Part shown: piece by piece, positions 15,947 through 25,873 of the stretch
Position numbering within the stretch: position 1 is the first letter of the stretch
How the letters are laid out: each line of letters opens with the position of its first letter
Translations under genes and position numbers: made by a program
From: an uncultured Clostridia bacterium
GTDB lineage: Bacteria > Bacillota > Clostridia > Oscillospirales > Acutalibacteraceae
Direction of reading: 5' to 3'
DNA: 64,000 bases
NCBI GenBank assembly: GCA_947584595.1
Contig: CANPWP010000002.1
Span: 1-64,000, forward strand
The notes under the pieces: model-generated
The model's database searches: none
The model's input: the letters and a program-made list of their open reading frames with translations, nothing else
Told to the model about the DNA's origin: nothing

Positions 15947-18900
15947 ATGCTGCTAAAATCTTTAGATATTCAGGGATTTAAAACCTTTCCCGATAAAACA
16001 AAGCTGTCCTTTGATAAAGGTATGACAGCCGTAGTAGGTCCTAACGGTTCGGGAAAAAGCAACATAAGCGACGCCATTCGTTGGGTACTTGGCGAACAAT
16101 CTCCCAAAAGCCTCAGATGTTCCAAAATGGAGGATGTTGTTTTTAACGGAACTGACGACAGAAAGCGACAGGGCTTTGCAGAAGTTACCCTTACAATAGA
16201 CAATAAGGACAGAGTTTTGCCTTTTGACGGAGATGAAGTAGCCGTTACAAGAAGATATTACAGAAGCGGAGAGAGCGAATATCTTATAAATAAAGCCTCG
16301 GTCAGACTTAAAGATATAAATGAACTTTTTATGGATACAGGTCTTGGCAGAGACGGCTATTCTATGATAAGTCAGGGTAAAATCGACAGCATTGTTTCTT
16401 CTAAAAGTGAAGACAGAAGAGAAATTTTTGAAGAGGCTGCCGGTGTGTCAAGATACAGATACAGAAAAATTGAGGCTGAAAGAAAACTTAAAAATACTGA
16501 GGATAATTTATTAAGACTCAGAGATATTATTTCCGATTTGGAAGAGCGTGTAGAACCTTTAAAAATTCAGTCTGAAAAAGCGGAAAAGTTTTTGGAATAT
16601 TCAAAAGAAAAACAGGGCCTTGAAATTGCCGTATGGCTTGATACTTTGAATAAATCTCAGAATATGCTTAAAGAGCAGGACGATAAAATAGTCATTGCAA
16701 GAACACAACATGGAGAAGTTGAAAAAGCACTTTCAGAAATTCAGAAAGAAAGCGAAAATATTTATCTTAAAAACGGCGAATTTTCATCAAAAATTGATGA
16801 TACAAGAAGAAAAATTTCAAATATTGAATCAGAAATAAATTCTAAAAAATCTCAAGTATCTGTTGCTGAAAATGATATTTTACATAATAACGAAAATATT
16901 GAAAGACTGAATGAAGAAATTTTACATATTGATAACAGCTATTCAGATATACAAAATGAAATTAAAGAAAAGGAAGCTAAAATTTTAAAATTAAAGGCTG
17001 ATATTGAAAATTATCAGTTTTGCTATAATAAAGTTTCCGAAGAACTTAATAATATTAATTTGACATCCGGTAAAAGCAGTGATGAACTTCAAAGCCTTAC
17101 AGCACAGCTTTCATCTCTGTCAGAAAAAGCGGCTGATTTAAAAGTAACGGTATTGACAAGTCAGACTTCTTTTGAAGAATTAAGAAACAGAAAATCTGCT
17201 CTTGAAGATACAAAAGTAAGTAAAGAAAAAGAATATAAAGAACTTTTATCAATAAAAGAAAGCTATATAAAATCTAAAACAGACTTAGAAAAAAAATCCG
17301 AGAAAATTTCAAATTCAATAAAAGGCTTGGAATTGAAATTACACTCCCGTCAGAAAAAGACAGACGAATTAAAGCAAAAAGCAGACAAGCTTATGCTTGA
17401 CACACAGGAAAAGTCAAGAAGGGCAAAATTACTTGAAGATTTGGAGAGAAATCTTGAAGGTTTTTCTCACAGCGTAAAAATTGTTATGAACAGCTATAAG
17501 CAGGGTAAGTTAGGCGGTATCCACGGACCTGTATCAAGAGTAATTAAAGTTCCGGACACATATACCGTTGCCATTGAAACTGCTTTAGGTGCTGCTATGC
17601 AGAATATAGTTACTTCAACGGAAGAAGACGCTAAAAGGGCAATCGCATACTTAAAGCAAAATGACGGCGGACGTGCAACCTTTTTGCCTATTAATACAAT
17701 CAAAGGCAGAGAGTTAAATGAAAACGGTTTGGAAAACTGTAACGGTTTTATCGGTGTTGCCTGTGATTTATGCAGTTGTAAAGCTGAATATAAAGGAGTT
17801 TTGTCATCATTATTAGGCAGAATAGTTATAACCGAAAATCTTAACAGCGCAACTGCACTTGCAAAAAAATATAACTACAGATTTAAAGTCGTTACATTAG
17901 ACGGTCAGGTTGTTAATTCAGGCGGTTCACTGACAGGCGGTTCACTTGGTAAAAAATCGGGGCTTTTAAGCAGAACTGCCGAGATTGAAAAGATAAAAGA
18001 AACTGCCCAGAAATTAAATGCTCAGTATGAAGCAACTCAGGAAGCATATAATAAAGAATTATCCGAATTTTCAAAGCTTGAAGCCGACCTTTTAGGTTAT
18101 CAGGCCGATTTGGCTAACTCAAAGCAGGAATATATCAGGGTTATTACTGAATTAAAGGCTTGTGAAAATGAAGTAAATTCAAATGAGAATACTATTAAAG
18201 AAATTGATAACGAATTATCGTTAATAAATGATAAATCCTCAGAATTACTTGAAACAGGCAAAAATGCTAATACAAATCTTGAAAATTTAAATTCTGAAAT
18301 TTCTGATATTGAAAAGAAAATTACCGTATTGTCCGGGCACAGAGCAAAATTTACGGAAAAGCGTGAAGAATTATCCGATAAATTGCAAAACATTAAGCTT
18401 GAAATGGTAACCGCACAAAAAGATATAGACGCTTTAAATTCAGAAATTATGTTTGCTAAAGCAAGCAGTGAATCAAAGGATTTAAGAAAAAATGAAATTG
18501 CAAAACAGATTTCTGATTATGAAAATCTTAATAATTCAATAAAAACCAGAATAGAAGCACTTAACAAAGAAACAGAAGAAATGCTTTTATCTGTTGAAAA
18601 CTTAGATAATTCCATTGAAAACTTAAATTCATCAAAAGACGCTTTGGAAAAGCGTACTTCCCAGTTAAGACAGGAAGAAAGAGAAAAACTTTCAGAGAGA
18701 GAATTTATCGGAAGAGAACTTGCCCGATTGGAAGAAAGAAAGATAAATCTTCAAAAACAGTTTGACGATATAACCCTTAAGCTTTGGGAAGAATATGAAC
18801 TTACCGTAAGACAAGCTGAAGAAATCGCAATTGAAATAAAAGACTTGTCTGTCGGTCAGAAAAGATTAAACGAGCTTAAACAAAAAATTAAGGCCTTGGG

Positions 18901-19522
18901 AAGTATAAATGTTTCTGCAATTGAAGAATATAAAGAAGTATCAGAAAGATACGAATTTATGACCGTTCAGGTTCAGGATGTTGAGAAATCAAAAAAAGAA
19001 ATAGAGCGCTTAATTGTAGATTTAACAAAAAAAATGAGAGAAGTGTTTATTGAAAGCTTTAATCAGATAAACGCTAATTTCACTTATACTTTCAAGGAAC
19101 TTTTCGGGGGCGGTACGGCTTCTCTGTCTTTAACCGATCCTGAAAATATTTTAACAAGCGGTATTAATATTATAGTACATCCTCCAGGCAAAATTGTTGT
19201 TCACCTTGACGCTTTGTCAGGCGGAGAAAAGGCACTTGTTGCAATTGCCTTGTATTTTTCTATTATGAAAGTAAGACCTGCTCCATTCTGCGTAATGGAT
19301 GAGATTGAAGCCGCACTTGACGAAGTTAATGTAGACAGATTTGCTCAGTATGTACGAAGAATGACAAATAATACGCAGTTTATTCTTATTACTCACAGAA
19401 GAGGAACAATGGAAGAATCTGATGTATTATACGGTGTAACGATGCAGGATGAAGGCATTTCAAAATTGCTTGAATTAAGAGCTTCGGAAGTAGCTCAAAA
19501 ACTTGGGATAAAGAGTAGGTAA
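15947..19522 (+). CDS. smc: Chromosome segregation protein SMC
   Basis: ATPase core of the SMC-ScpAB condensin that compacts and resolves newly replicated origins. The 1191-aa protein has Walker A GPNGSGKSN (31-39), two long coiled-coil arms rich in Glu/Lys, a hinge domain around 505-660 (GGIHGPVSRVI, GGSLTGGS), the ABC signature LSGGEKALVAIAL (from about 1090) and Walker B with DEIEAALDE. ATG 15947 follows GGAGGTG; the in-frame GTG 15938 is inside that RBS. Order rnc-(radical SAM)-smc-ftsY is conserved. Confidence 0.97.
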   Translation: MLLKSLDIQGFKTFPDKTKLSFDKGMTAVVGPNGSGKSNISDAIRWVLGEQSPKSLRCSKMEDVVFNGTDDRKRQGFAEVTLTIDNKDRVLPFDGDEVAVTRRYYRSGESEYLINKASVRLKDINELFMDTGLGRDGYSMISQGKIDSIVSSKSEDRREIFEEAAGVSRYRYRKIEAERKLKNTEDNLLRLRDIISDLEERVEPLKIQSEKAEKFLEYSKEKQGLEIAVWLDTLNKSQNMLKEQDDKIVIARTQHGEVEKALSEIQKESENIYLKNGEFSSKIDDTRRKISNIESEINSKKSQVSVAENDILHNNENIERLNEEILHIDNSYSDIQNEIKEKEAKILKLKADIENYQFCYNKVSEELNNINLTSGKSSDELQSLTAQLSSLSEKAADLKVTVLTSQTSFEELRNRKSALEDTKVSKEKEYKELLSIKESYIKSKTDLEKKSEKISNSIKGLELKLHSRQKKTDELKQKADKLMLDTQEKSRRAKLLEDLERNLEGFSHSVKIVMNSYKQGKLGGIHGPVSRVIKVPDTYTVAIETALGAAMQNIVTSTEEDAKRAIAYLKQNDGGRATFLPINTIKGRELNENGLENCNGFIGVACDLCSCKAEYKGVLSSLLGRIVITENLNSATALAKKYNYRFKVVTLDGQVVNSGGSLTGGSLGKKSGLLSRTAEIEKIKETAQKLNAQYEATQEAYNKELSEFSKLEADLLGYQADLANSKQEYIRVITELKACENEVNSNENTIKEIDNELSLINDKSSELLETGKNANTNLENLNSEISDIEKKITVLSGHRAKFTEKREELSDKLQNIKLEMVTAQKDIDALNSEIMFAKASSESKDLRKNEIAKQISDYENLNNSIKTRIEALNKETEEMLLSVENLDNSIENLNSSKDALEKRTSQLRQEEREKLSEREFIGRELARLEERKINLQKQFDDITLKLWEEYELTVRQAEEIAIEIKDLSVGQKRLNELKQKIKALGSINVSAIEEYKEVSERYEFMTVQVQDVEKSKKEIERLIVDLTKKMREVFIESFNQINANFTYTFKELFGGGTASLSLTDPENILTSGINIIVHPPGKIVVHLDALSGGEKALVAIALYFSIMKVRPAPFCVMDEIEAALDEVNVDRFAQYVRRMTNNTQFILITHRRGTMEESDVLYGVTMQDEGISKLLELRASEVAQKLGIKSR

Positions 19523-19534
19523 AGGACGGTATAT

Positions 19535-20452
19535 ATGGGATTTTTTCAAAAAATAAAAGATGGATTAAAGAAAACAAGAGACAGTATTGTAAGTCAGATT
19601 GACTCAATGCTGAAATCTTTTACAAAAATTGATGAAGAATTGTTTGAAGAACTTGAAGAACTGCTTGTAATGGGCGACGTAGGTGTTCCTACCGCCGAAA
19701 AAATATGCGAAGAGCTAAGAGAAAGAGTTAAACAAAACGGTGTTACAGACCCTAATGAAATTCACACTCTGCTTGAAGATATTATCAGTGAAATGCTCTC
19801 AGGCGGAGAAGAACTTAATATAAGCACAAAACCGTCGATAATTTTAGTAATAGGCGTAAACGGTGTGGGCAAAACTACAACTATAGGTAAACTTGCAAAT
19901 CAATTAAGAAACAACGGCAAAAAGGTGTTGCTTGCCGCCGCCGATACATTCAGAGCCGCAGCTATTGACCAGCTTCAGATTTGGGCAGAAAGAAGCGGAT
20001 GTGATATTGTTAAACAAAATGAGGGCAGTGACCCTGCGGCCGTTGTATTTGATGCAATTTCAGCCGCAAAATCAAGAAATGCAGATGTAATTATCTGCGA
20101 TACAGCAGGACGGCTTCACAACAAAAAACATTTAATGGATGAGCTTGCAAAAATAAACAGAGTTATAGACAGAGAGCTTCCCGATGCGGATAAAGAGGCA
20201 CTTTTGGTGCTCGACGCTACAACGGGACAGAACGCCGTTAATCAGGCGGAACAGTTTAAACTTGCAACCGGAATTACGGGTATTGTTTTAACAAAACTTG
20301 ACGGTACTGCAAAAGGCGGTGTAGTACTTGCCATAAAACAAGGACTTGATGTCCCTGTTAAATTTATTGGCGTTGGCGAACAAATTGATGATTTGCAGCC
20401 ATTCGACGCTAAATCCTTTGCAAAAGCGTTATTTGAAACAGGAGAAAATTAA
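19535..20452 (+). CDS. ftsY: Signal recognition particle receptor FtsY
   Basis: SRP receptor GTPase that delivers ribosome-nascent-chain complexes to the translocon. The 305-aa protein has the helical N domain and the G domain with GVNGVGKTTTIGKLAN (from 107), DTAGRLHNKKHLMDEL and TKLDGTAKGG. The acidic A domain of enterobacterial FtsY is absent, as usual in Firmicutes; the N-terminal helix (GFFQKIKDGLKKTRDS) is amphipathic and may contact membrane. Its stop overlaps the next ATG (TAATG). Confidence 0.97.
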   Translation: MGFFQKIKDGLKKTRDSIVSQIDSMLKSFTKIDEELFEELEELLVMGDVGVPTAEKICEELRERVKQNGVTDPNEIHTLLEDIISEMLSGGEELNISTKPSIILVIGVNGVGKTTTIGKLANQLRNNGKKVLLAAADTFRAAAIDQLQIWAERSGCDIVKQNEGSDPAAVVFDAISAAKSRNADVIICDTAGRLHNKKHLMDELAKINRVIDRELPDADKEALLVLDATTGQNAVNQAEQFKLATGITGIVLTKLDGTAKGGVVLAIKQGLDVPVKFIGVGEQIDDLQPFDAKSFAKALFETGEN

Positions 20453-21051
20453 TGAAATTTATTATTGCTACCAATAATCCTAAAAAGCTTAAAGAACTTG
20501 AAAGAATTTTAAATCCGTTGGGAATAGAAGCTGTTTCTGCAAAAGACTTGGGAGTAAAACTTGACGAGGTCGAAGAAACAGGCTCGAGCTTTGCAGAAAA
20601 TGCCTTTATAAAAGCAAATGCGGCCTTTGAAAAAACGGGAATGCCTGCAATTGCAGACGATTCAGGATTATCGGTTGACGCTTTGGGCGGAAAACCCGGC
20701 GTATATTCCGCAAGATATGCGGGAGAAAACGCAACTGATGAAGACAGAATTAATAAGTTGTTGGAAGAAATGAAAAATATTCCTGATGAAAGAAGAACAG
20801 CTCATTTTACTTCTTCTGTTTGCTGTATATTACCGGACGGCAGTAAAATAGCAGTTGAAGGTATTTGCAGCGGAAAAATCGGCTATGAATCTGTAGGAGA
20901 AGATAATTTCGGTTATGACCCAATATTTATTTATAACAACGAAAAAACATTTGCCCAAATGACGGCGGAAGAAAAAGACAAGGTAAGCCATAGAGGAAAG
21001 TCTTTGCAAATGTTACAGAAAGAGTTAAAAAAATATTTGGAGGAAAATTAA
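20452..21051 (+). CDS. rdgB: XTP/dITP pyrophosphatase (RdgB/HAM1 family)
   Basis: Hydrolyses deaminated purine triphosphates (dITP, XTP) to monophosphates, keeping them out of DNA and RNA. The 199-aa protein has ATNNPKKLKEL at the N terminus, IADDSGLSVDALGGKPGVYS with the metal-binding aspartates, FGYDPIF, and the C-terminal SHRGKSL. Its last base overlaps the next start (TAATG), so rdgB and the CRM-domain gene are coupled. Confidence 0.95.
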   Translation: MKFIIATNNPKKLKELERILNPLGIEAVSAKDLGVKLDEVEETGSSFAENAFIKANAAFEKTGMPAIADDSGLSVDALGGKPGVYSARYAGENATDEDRINKLLEEMKNIPDERRTAHFTSSVCCILPDGSKIAVEGICSGKIGYESVGEDNFGYDPIFIYNNEKTFAQMTAEEKDKVSHRGKSLQMLQKELKKYLEEN

Positions 21052-21347
21052 TGCTGAACAGCAAACAAAGAGCATATTTAAGAGGTCTTGCAAACCCGAT
21101 AGATACAATTTTAATATTAGGCAAAAGCGGATTAAACGATAATGTAATCAATCAGGCAGATACAGCATTAACTGCCAGAGAGATTATTAAAGGCAAAGTT
21201 CTTGAAAACTGCGAATTATCATCAAGAGAAGCCGCCGATATGATTGCAGAAGCCACCAATTCAGATGTTGTACAAGTTATAGGCTCAAAATTTGTTTTAT
21301 ACAGAGAAAATAAAGACGAGCCTGTAATTAAGCTTCCAAAGAAATAA
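21051..21347 (+). CDS. yhbY: CRM-domain RNA-binding protein YhbY/YqeI
   Basis: A 98-aa single CRM domain: LKSKQRAYLRGLAN-type N terminus (here LNSKQRAYLRGLAN), GKSGLNDNVINQADTAL and a final GSKFVLYRENK. Family members associate with pre-50S ribosomal particles. It is embedded between rdgB and nadD with overlaps or direct contact on both sides, matching the Firmicutes yqeI-nadD-yqeK-rsfS order. Confidence 0.92.
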   Translation: MLNSKQRAYLRGLANPIDTILILGKSGLNDNVINQADTALTAREIIKGKVLENCELSSREAADMIAEATNSDVVQVIGSKFVLYRENKDEPVIKLPKK

Positions 21348-21967
21348 TGAACAGAAAAATAGCAATGTTTGGCGGAAGCTTTAATCCCGTACATAATGCG
21401 CATACTAATTTTGCAAATAAAGTGATTAAGGCTTTTAATTTAGATAAGCTTTATATAGTCCCTACTTACAGTTCTCCTCATAAAACGGTAGAAAGTATGG
21501 CAGAGCCTGCTGACAGGCTGAAAATGTGTGAAATGGCCTTTAAAGATATCGGCAAAGTCGTTGTTTCCGATATCGAAATTAAAAGAAGCGGAAAAAGCTT
21601 TACCTGTGATACATTAAAACAGCTTAAAGGCTTATATCCTGACGATAATTTGTATCTTGTCATGGGCGCTGATATGTATGTTACTCTGCCACAGTGGAAA
21701 AATCCTTTGGAAATTTTTAAATTTGCAGAAATCATTACATTCCCCAGAGATAACGACGGTTATCAGGTACTGAAAGACTATTCCGAGAAGTTTAAGTCAT
21801 TAGGTGCAGTTACCCATATATTAAACGAACCTGTTTTTATGTTGTCTTCCACAGAAATCAGAAATAATATACATAATAAAGAATTTGCGGAAAAAAACCT
21901 TAATTTGAATGTTTATAAATATATTTTAAATAATAAATTATACGGAGTGAAGTCTTATGAATTATGA
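21347..21967 (+). CDS. nadD: Nicotinate-mononucleotide adenylyltransferase
   Basis: Adenylates NaMN to deamido-NAD in NAD synthesis. The 206-aa protein has the nucleotidyltransferase motif MFGGSFNPVHNAH (6-18) and the C-terminal SSTEIRN, both diagnostic. It starts on the last base of the yhbY stop and overlaps the next gene (yqeK) by 11 bp, so these genes are tightly coupled. Confidence 0.96.
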   Translation: MNRKIAMFGGSFNPVHNAHTNFANKVIKAFNLDKLYIVPTYSSPHKTVESMAEPADRLKMCEMAFKDIGKVVVSDIEIKRSGKSFTCDTLKQLKGLYPDDNLYLVMGADMYVTLPQWKNPLEIFKFAEIITFPRDNDGYQVLKDYSEKFKSLGAVTHILNEPVFMLSSTEIRNNIHNKEFAEKNLNLNVYKYILNNKLYGVKSYEL

Positions 21968-22517
21968 TGATTACAAAGAAATCATAAAATCAAGAATGAG
22001 TAAAGCCCGTTACATTCACAGTGTAAATGTAGCAAAAGAAGCAGTAAGACTCGCAGAAAAATACGGTGCAGATCCGGAAAAGGCAAAGATTGCAGGAATT
22101 CTGCACGATATTACAAAAGAAACTCCGCCGGAAGAACAGTTGAAAATAATAGAAGATAATGGTATAATCTTAAACAATGTACAGAAATATTCCAAGAAAT
22201 TATGGCATTCAATATCAGGTTCTGCATATGTAAAGCAAAATTTAGGAATTGATGACGAAGATATCTTAAATGCTATTAAGTATCACACATCAGGCAGGGC
22301 AAATATGTCACTGCTTGAAAAGGTTATATTTATCGCTGACTTTACAGGAGCTGAAAGAGATTATAACGGTGTTGAAATAATGCGTGAAAAGGCAGACAGA
22401 TGTCTTGAAGAAGCAATGGAATACGGTCTGGTTTTCACAATAAAAGACTTGGCAGAAAGAAGATTGCCTATTGATATAAATGCTCTTGAAGCATACAATC
22501 AGATAGTTATAGAATAA
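21957..22517 (+). CDS. yqeK: YqeK HD-domain phosphohydrolase (symmetrical Ap4A hydrolase)
   Basis: A 186-aa HD-superfamily protein: His21, then LHD at 49-51 (ILHDITKE), a His in KLWHSISG and KYHTSG, and Asp in IADFTG, the metal ligand set of YqeK. YqeK enzymes cleave diadenosine tetraphosphate symmetrically to two ADP. Overlaps nadD by 11 bp and precedes rsfS by 18 bp. Confidence 0.93.
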   Translation: MNYDDYKEIIKSRMSKARYIHSVNVAKEAVRLAEKYGADPEKAKIAGILHDITKETPPEEQLKIIEDNGIILNNVQKYSKKLWHSISGSAYVKQNLGIDDEDILNAIKYHTSGRANMSLLEKVIFIADFTGAERDYNGVEIMREKADRCLEEAMEYGLVFTIKDLAERRLPIDINALEAYNQIVIE

Positions 22518-22535
22518 ATTTGAAAGGATTTTTAT

Positions 22536-22889
22536 ATGACAACTTATGAACAAGCACTTGAAACTGCAAAAATTTTAAGCAGTAAAAAAGGTAAAGATAT
22601 TAAAGTTATTGAAATTTCTGATGTTTCAATTTTAGCTGATTATATGGTGATTGCAACAGGTACAAGCAGTACACAGGTAAAAGCTCTTGCAGATACCGTT
22701 GATGAGAAATTAGATGAGATGGGAATATCGGTAAGTCATATTGAAGGTCACCGTTCAAACAGCTGGATATTGCTTGACTATGTTGATATAATTGTTCATA
22801 TATTCAGTGACGAAGCAAGAGAATTTTACGACCTTGAACGTTTGTGGCAGGACGGAAAAGTAATTGATATTTCAGCAGTTGTTGATTGA
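22536..22889 (+). CDS. rsfS: Ribosomal silencing factor RsfS
   Basis: A 117-aa Iojap-family protein that binds L14 and blocks subunit joining in starvation. Recognised by SILADYMVIATGTSSTQVKALAD, EGHRSNSWILLDY and VHIFSDEAREFYDLERLW. Normal length. Preceded by an AAGGA RBS and followed 27 bp later by leuS. Confidence 0.95.
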   Translation: MTTYEQALETAKILSSKKGKDIKVIEISDVSILADYMVIATGTSSTQVKALADTVDEKLDEMGISVSHIEGHRSNSWILLDYVDIIVHIFSDEAREFYDLERLWQDGKVIDISAVVD

Positions 22890-22916
22890 TTTTAAATAAT
22901 TTGGGAGGCGTTACCA

Positions 22917-25334
22917 TTGAAATATAATCATAAAAATGTAGAAGAAAAATGGCAGAAAATCTGGGAGGAAAAGGGAGTATTCCATGCAGAAGAAAATTCT
23001 GACAAAGAAAAATTCTATGCTTTAATTGAATTTCCTTATCCATCGGGACAAGGTCTTCACGTTGGTCACCCAAGACCGTACACAGCTTTAGATGTTGTTT
23101 CAAGAAAAAGAAGGCTTCAGGGATATAACGTACTCTATCCAATCGGCTGGGACGCATTCGGACTTCCAACGGAAAACTACGCTATTAAAAATCATATTCA
23201 CCCTGAAATTATAACAGCTCAGAATATAGCAAGATTTAAAAAGCAGATTCAGTCTTTGGGAATTTCCTTTGACTGGAGCAGAGAGATCAACACGACCGAT
23301 CCTGATTATTATAAATGGACTCAGTGGATCTTTATTCAGCTTTTCAAAAAAGGTCTTGCATATAAAAAGGAAATGGCTGTAAACTGGTGTACTTCCTGTA
23401 AATGCGTTCTTGCAAATGAAGAGGTTGTAAACGGTGTATGCGAACGCTGCGGAAGTGAAGTTGTACATAAGGTCAAGTCTCAATGGATGCTTAAAATTAC
23501 AGAATATGCCGACAGACTTATAAACGACCTTGATTTAGTTGATTATCCCGACAGAGTTAAGGCTCAGCAAAAAAACTGGATAGGCAGAAGTACAGGAGCT
23601 GAAGTAGATTTTACTACATCAACAGGCGATAAATTAACAATTTATACGACCCGTCCCGATACATTGTTCGGCGCTACTTATATGGTTATTTCACCTGAAC
23701 ACCCAATGATTGAAAAATGGTCGGATATTATAGAAAATATAGACGAAATCAGAGCTTATCAGACTGAGGCATCCAAAAAATCTGATTTTGAAAGAACAGA
23801 AGTAGTTAAAGATAAAACAGGTATTAAAATTCAGGGCGTTACAGCCGTTAACCCTGTTAATAACAAAGAAATACCGATTTTTGTTTCAGATTATGTTCTT
23901 GTATCTTACGGTACTGGTGCAATTATGGCAGTCCCTGCACACGACACCCGTGACTGGGAATTTGCCAAAAAGTTTGATTTGCCTATTATCGAAGTTGTTA
24001 AGGGAGGAAATGTTCAGGAAGAAGCTTTTACAGATTGTGCAACAGGCATAATGGTAAACTCAGATTTTCTCAATGACTTGTCAGTTGAGGAAGCTAAAGT
24101 AAAAATAATTGAGTTTTTAACCGAAAAGGGTGTAGGTCATTCAAAAGTAAACTATAAACTCCGTGACTGGGTATTCTCCCGTCAGCGTTATTGGGGCGAA
24201 CCGATTCCTATTGTTCATTGTGATAAATGCGGTTATGTAGCAATTCCTGAGGAGGAATTACCGCTTAAACTTCCAATGGTTGAATCTTATGAGCCTACAG
24301 ATAACGGCGAATCTCCGCTTGCAAATATGACGGACTGGATTGAAACAACCTGCCCTCATTGCGGCGGAAAAGCACACAGAGAAACAGATACAATGCCTCA
24401 GTGGGCAGGCTCATCCTGGTATTATTTAAGGTATATGGACCCTAATAACAATAAGGCTCTTGCAAGCAAGGAAGCTCTTGATTACTGGAATCAAGTTGAC
24501 TGGTATAACGGCGGAATGGAGCATACTACATTACACTTGCTTTACAGCCGTTTCTGGCATAAATTTTTATATGACATCGGCGTTGTTCCCACAAAAGAAC
24601 CGTATAAGAAACGCACAAGCCATGGTATGATTTTAGGCGAGAACGGCGAAAAGATGAGTAAATCAAGAGGAAATGTAGTTAATCCTGATGAGATCGTTGA
24701 TGAATACGGCGCAGACACAATGCGTCTTTATGAAATGTTTATCGGGGACTTTGAAAAATCTGCTCCGTGGAGTCCTACAAGCATAAAAGGATGCAGAAGA
24801 TTTGTCGAACGTTTTTGGAATTTGCAAAACATTCTTGTTGATAATAATATAATAAGAACTGAGCTTGAAAGTTCATTTAATAAAGCGATAAAAAAAGTAA
24901 CGGAAGATATTGAAAATATTAAATTTAATACGGCAATTGCAGCTTTAATGGCTTTAATTAACGATGTAACAGCCTTCGGTTCAATCAGCAAAAAAGAGCT
25001 TGCTGTATTTGCAATTTTATTAAATCCTTTTGCACCTCACGTAACAGAAGAAATCTGGGAAGTATGCAAATTGGGAGAAGGCATTGTTGCAGAGCAAAAA
25101 TGGCCCGACTATGACGAAAGCAAATGCAGGGATGATACTGTTGAAATTGCCGTTCAGGTCAACGGCAAAATAAAAACAAAGTTAAATATTTCTCCTGATA
25201 CTGAACAGGAAGAAGTATTAAAAATTGCAAAAGCAGATGAAAATGTTGCAAAATCAATTGAAAATATGAATATAATTAAAGAAATTTATATTAAAGGTAG
25301 ATTAGTAAATATAGTTGTTAATACTAATCAATGA
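22917..25334 (+). CDS. leuS: Leucyl-tRNA synthetase
   Basis: Charges tRNA-Leu. The 805-aa class I synthetase has the HIGH-type motif HVGH (48-51), the CP1 editing domain, a zinc-binding cysteine cluster, and KMSKS at 579-583. TTG 22917 is used, 8 bp after GGGAGGCG; the N terminus [11 protein letters not shown] matches the family. No T-box leader is present, since the gene lies inside an operon. The last few codons and the TGA fall inside MITE-like copy B, which begins at 25321, so the C-terminal residues come from the element. Confidence 0.97.
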   Translation: MKYNHKNVEEKWQKIWEEKGVFHAEENSDKEKFYALIEFPYPSGQGLHVGHPRPYTALDVVSRKRRLQGYNVLYPIGWDAFGLPTENYAIKNHIHPEIITAQNIARFKKQIQSLGISFDWSREINTTDPDYYKWTQWIFIQLFKKGLAYKKEMAVNWCTSCKCVLANEEVVNGVCERCGSEVVHKVKSQWMLKITEYADRLINDLDLVDYPDRVKAQQKNWIGRSTGAEVDFTTSTGDKLTIYTTRPDTLFGATYMVISPEHPMIEKWSDIIENIDEIRAYQTEASKKSDFERTEVVKDKTGIKIQGVTAVNPVNNKEIPIFVSDYVLVSYGTGAIMAVPAHDTRDWEFAKKFDLPIIEVVKGGNVQEEAFTDCATGIMVNSDFLNDLSVEEAKVKIIEFLTEKGVGHSKVNYKLRDWVFSRQRYWGEPIPIVHCDKCGYVAIPEEELPLKLPMVESYEPTDNGESPLANMTDWIETTCPHCGGKAHRETDTMPQWAGSSWYYLRYMDPNNNKALASKEALDYWNQVDWYNGGMEHTTLHLLYSRFWHKFLYDIGVVPTKEPYKKRTSHGMILGENGEKMSKSRGNVVNPDEIVDEYGADTMRLYEMFIGDFEKSAPWSPTSIKGCRRFVERFWNLQNILVDNNIIRTELESSFNKAIKKVTEDIENIKFNTAIAALMALINDVTAFGSISKKELAVFAILLNPFAPHVTEEIWEVCKLGEGIVAEQKWPDYDESKCRDDTVEIAVQVNGKIKTKLNISPDTEQEEVLKIAKADENVAKSIENMNIIKEIYIKGRLVNIVVNTNQ

Positions 25335-25474
25335 TTGAAGAACTGAAAAGATTTCAAGCAGATTTTGCGTCGTACAAGAACGACGACACAGACTGGCTGA
25401 CGCCAGACTAAGAGGACGCAGTACGGCACAAAATCTGTCGGAAAGAATTTGACTATCAAACCGGAGATTAGTAT
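25321..25474. repeat. MITE-like element, copy B (154 bp), overlapping the leuS 3' end
   Basis: Ends are the perfect inverted repeat ATACTAATC (25321-25329) and GATTAGTAT (25466-25474). Inside, CAGATTTTGCGTCGTAC pairs imperfectly with GTACGGCACAAAATCTG, and the interior holds CGTCGT/ACGACG and CTGGC/GCCAG hairpins, so the whole can fold as a branched structure. The internal arms resemble copy C. It supplies the leuS stop codon and, as the only strong fold there, may also end the long upstream transcript. Confidence 0.75.
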
Positions 25475-25526
25475 AAACCATAATTTTTTATTTTTTACTA
25501 AATTTCAACTAATTATTATTTATCTC

Positions 25527-25556
25527 TTGACAAAATAAATATGTTTATTGTATAAT
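25527..25556 (+). promoter_or_regulatory. Sigma-A promoter for rpsU
   Basis: TTGACA (25527-25532) and TATAAT (25551-25556), 18 bp apart, both perfect consensus. Transcription from here gives a leader of roughly 60 nt before rpsU. Confidence 0.88.
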
Positions 25557-25560
25557 TACC

Positions 25561-25615
25561 TTTGCAATTATATTATTATATGCAAATTACCCATGCCGCT
25601 TGGCAGATGGGAGGG
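25561..25615 (+). promoter_or_regulatory. Structured rpsU leader with RBS-overlapping hairpin
   Basis: TTTGCA (25561-25566) can pair with TGCAAA (25581-25586). Directly after, CCCATGCC (25590-25597) pairs with GGC-AG-ATGGG (25602-25611) across a GCTT loop. The second stem contains the first G residues of the RBS GGGAGGG (25609-25615), so folding would compete with ribosome binding. Confidence 0.45.
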
Positions 25616-25622
25616 AAAATAG

Positions 25623-25799
25623 ATGGCAGAAATTAGATTAAAAGATAATGAATCTCTTGAAAGTGCTTTAAGAAGATTTAAAAAGCAGTGTGCCAGAGCA
25701 GGCGTTATAGCTGAGGTACGCAAAAGAGAAGCTTACGAAAAACCTTCTGTTAAACGTAAGAAGAAATCCGAAGCAGCTCGTAAACGCAAATATAGATAA
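25623..25799 (+). CDS. rpsU: 30S ribosomal protein S21
   Basis: A 58-aa basic protein: [20 protein letters not shown] at the N terminus, then [20 protein letters not shown] and a Lys/Arg-rich tail ending RKRKYR. This is the S21 pattern; the protein sits at the 30S platform near the anti-Shine-Dalgarno sequence. It is transcribed alone, with its own consensus promoter (25527-25556) and terminator (25808-25836). The RBS GGGAGGG lies 7 bp upstream, partly inside a hairpin. Confidence 0.97.
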   Translation: MAEIRLKDNESLESALRRFKKQCARAGVIAEVRKREAYEKPSVKRKKKSEAARKRKYR

Positions 25800-25807
25800 A
25801 TAAATTA

Positions 25808-25836
25808 AAAGCGGACAGAGCAACTGTCCGCTTTTT
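25808..25836 (+). terminator. Rho-independent terminator after rpsU
   Basis: AAAGCGGACAG (25808-25818) pairs with CTGTCCGCTTT (25824-25834) over a 5-nt loop, ending in a T-run. An 11-bp perfect stem. Confidence 0.9.
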
Positions 25837-25873
25837 GCAATTTGATAAGGTTATTAAATCAGGAGAGTTTATT

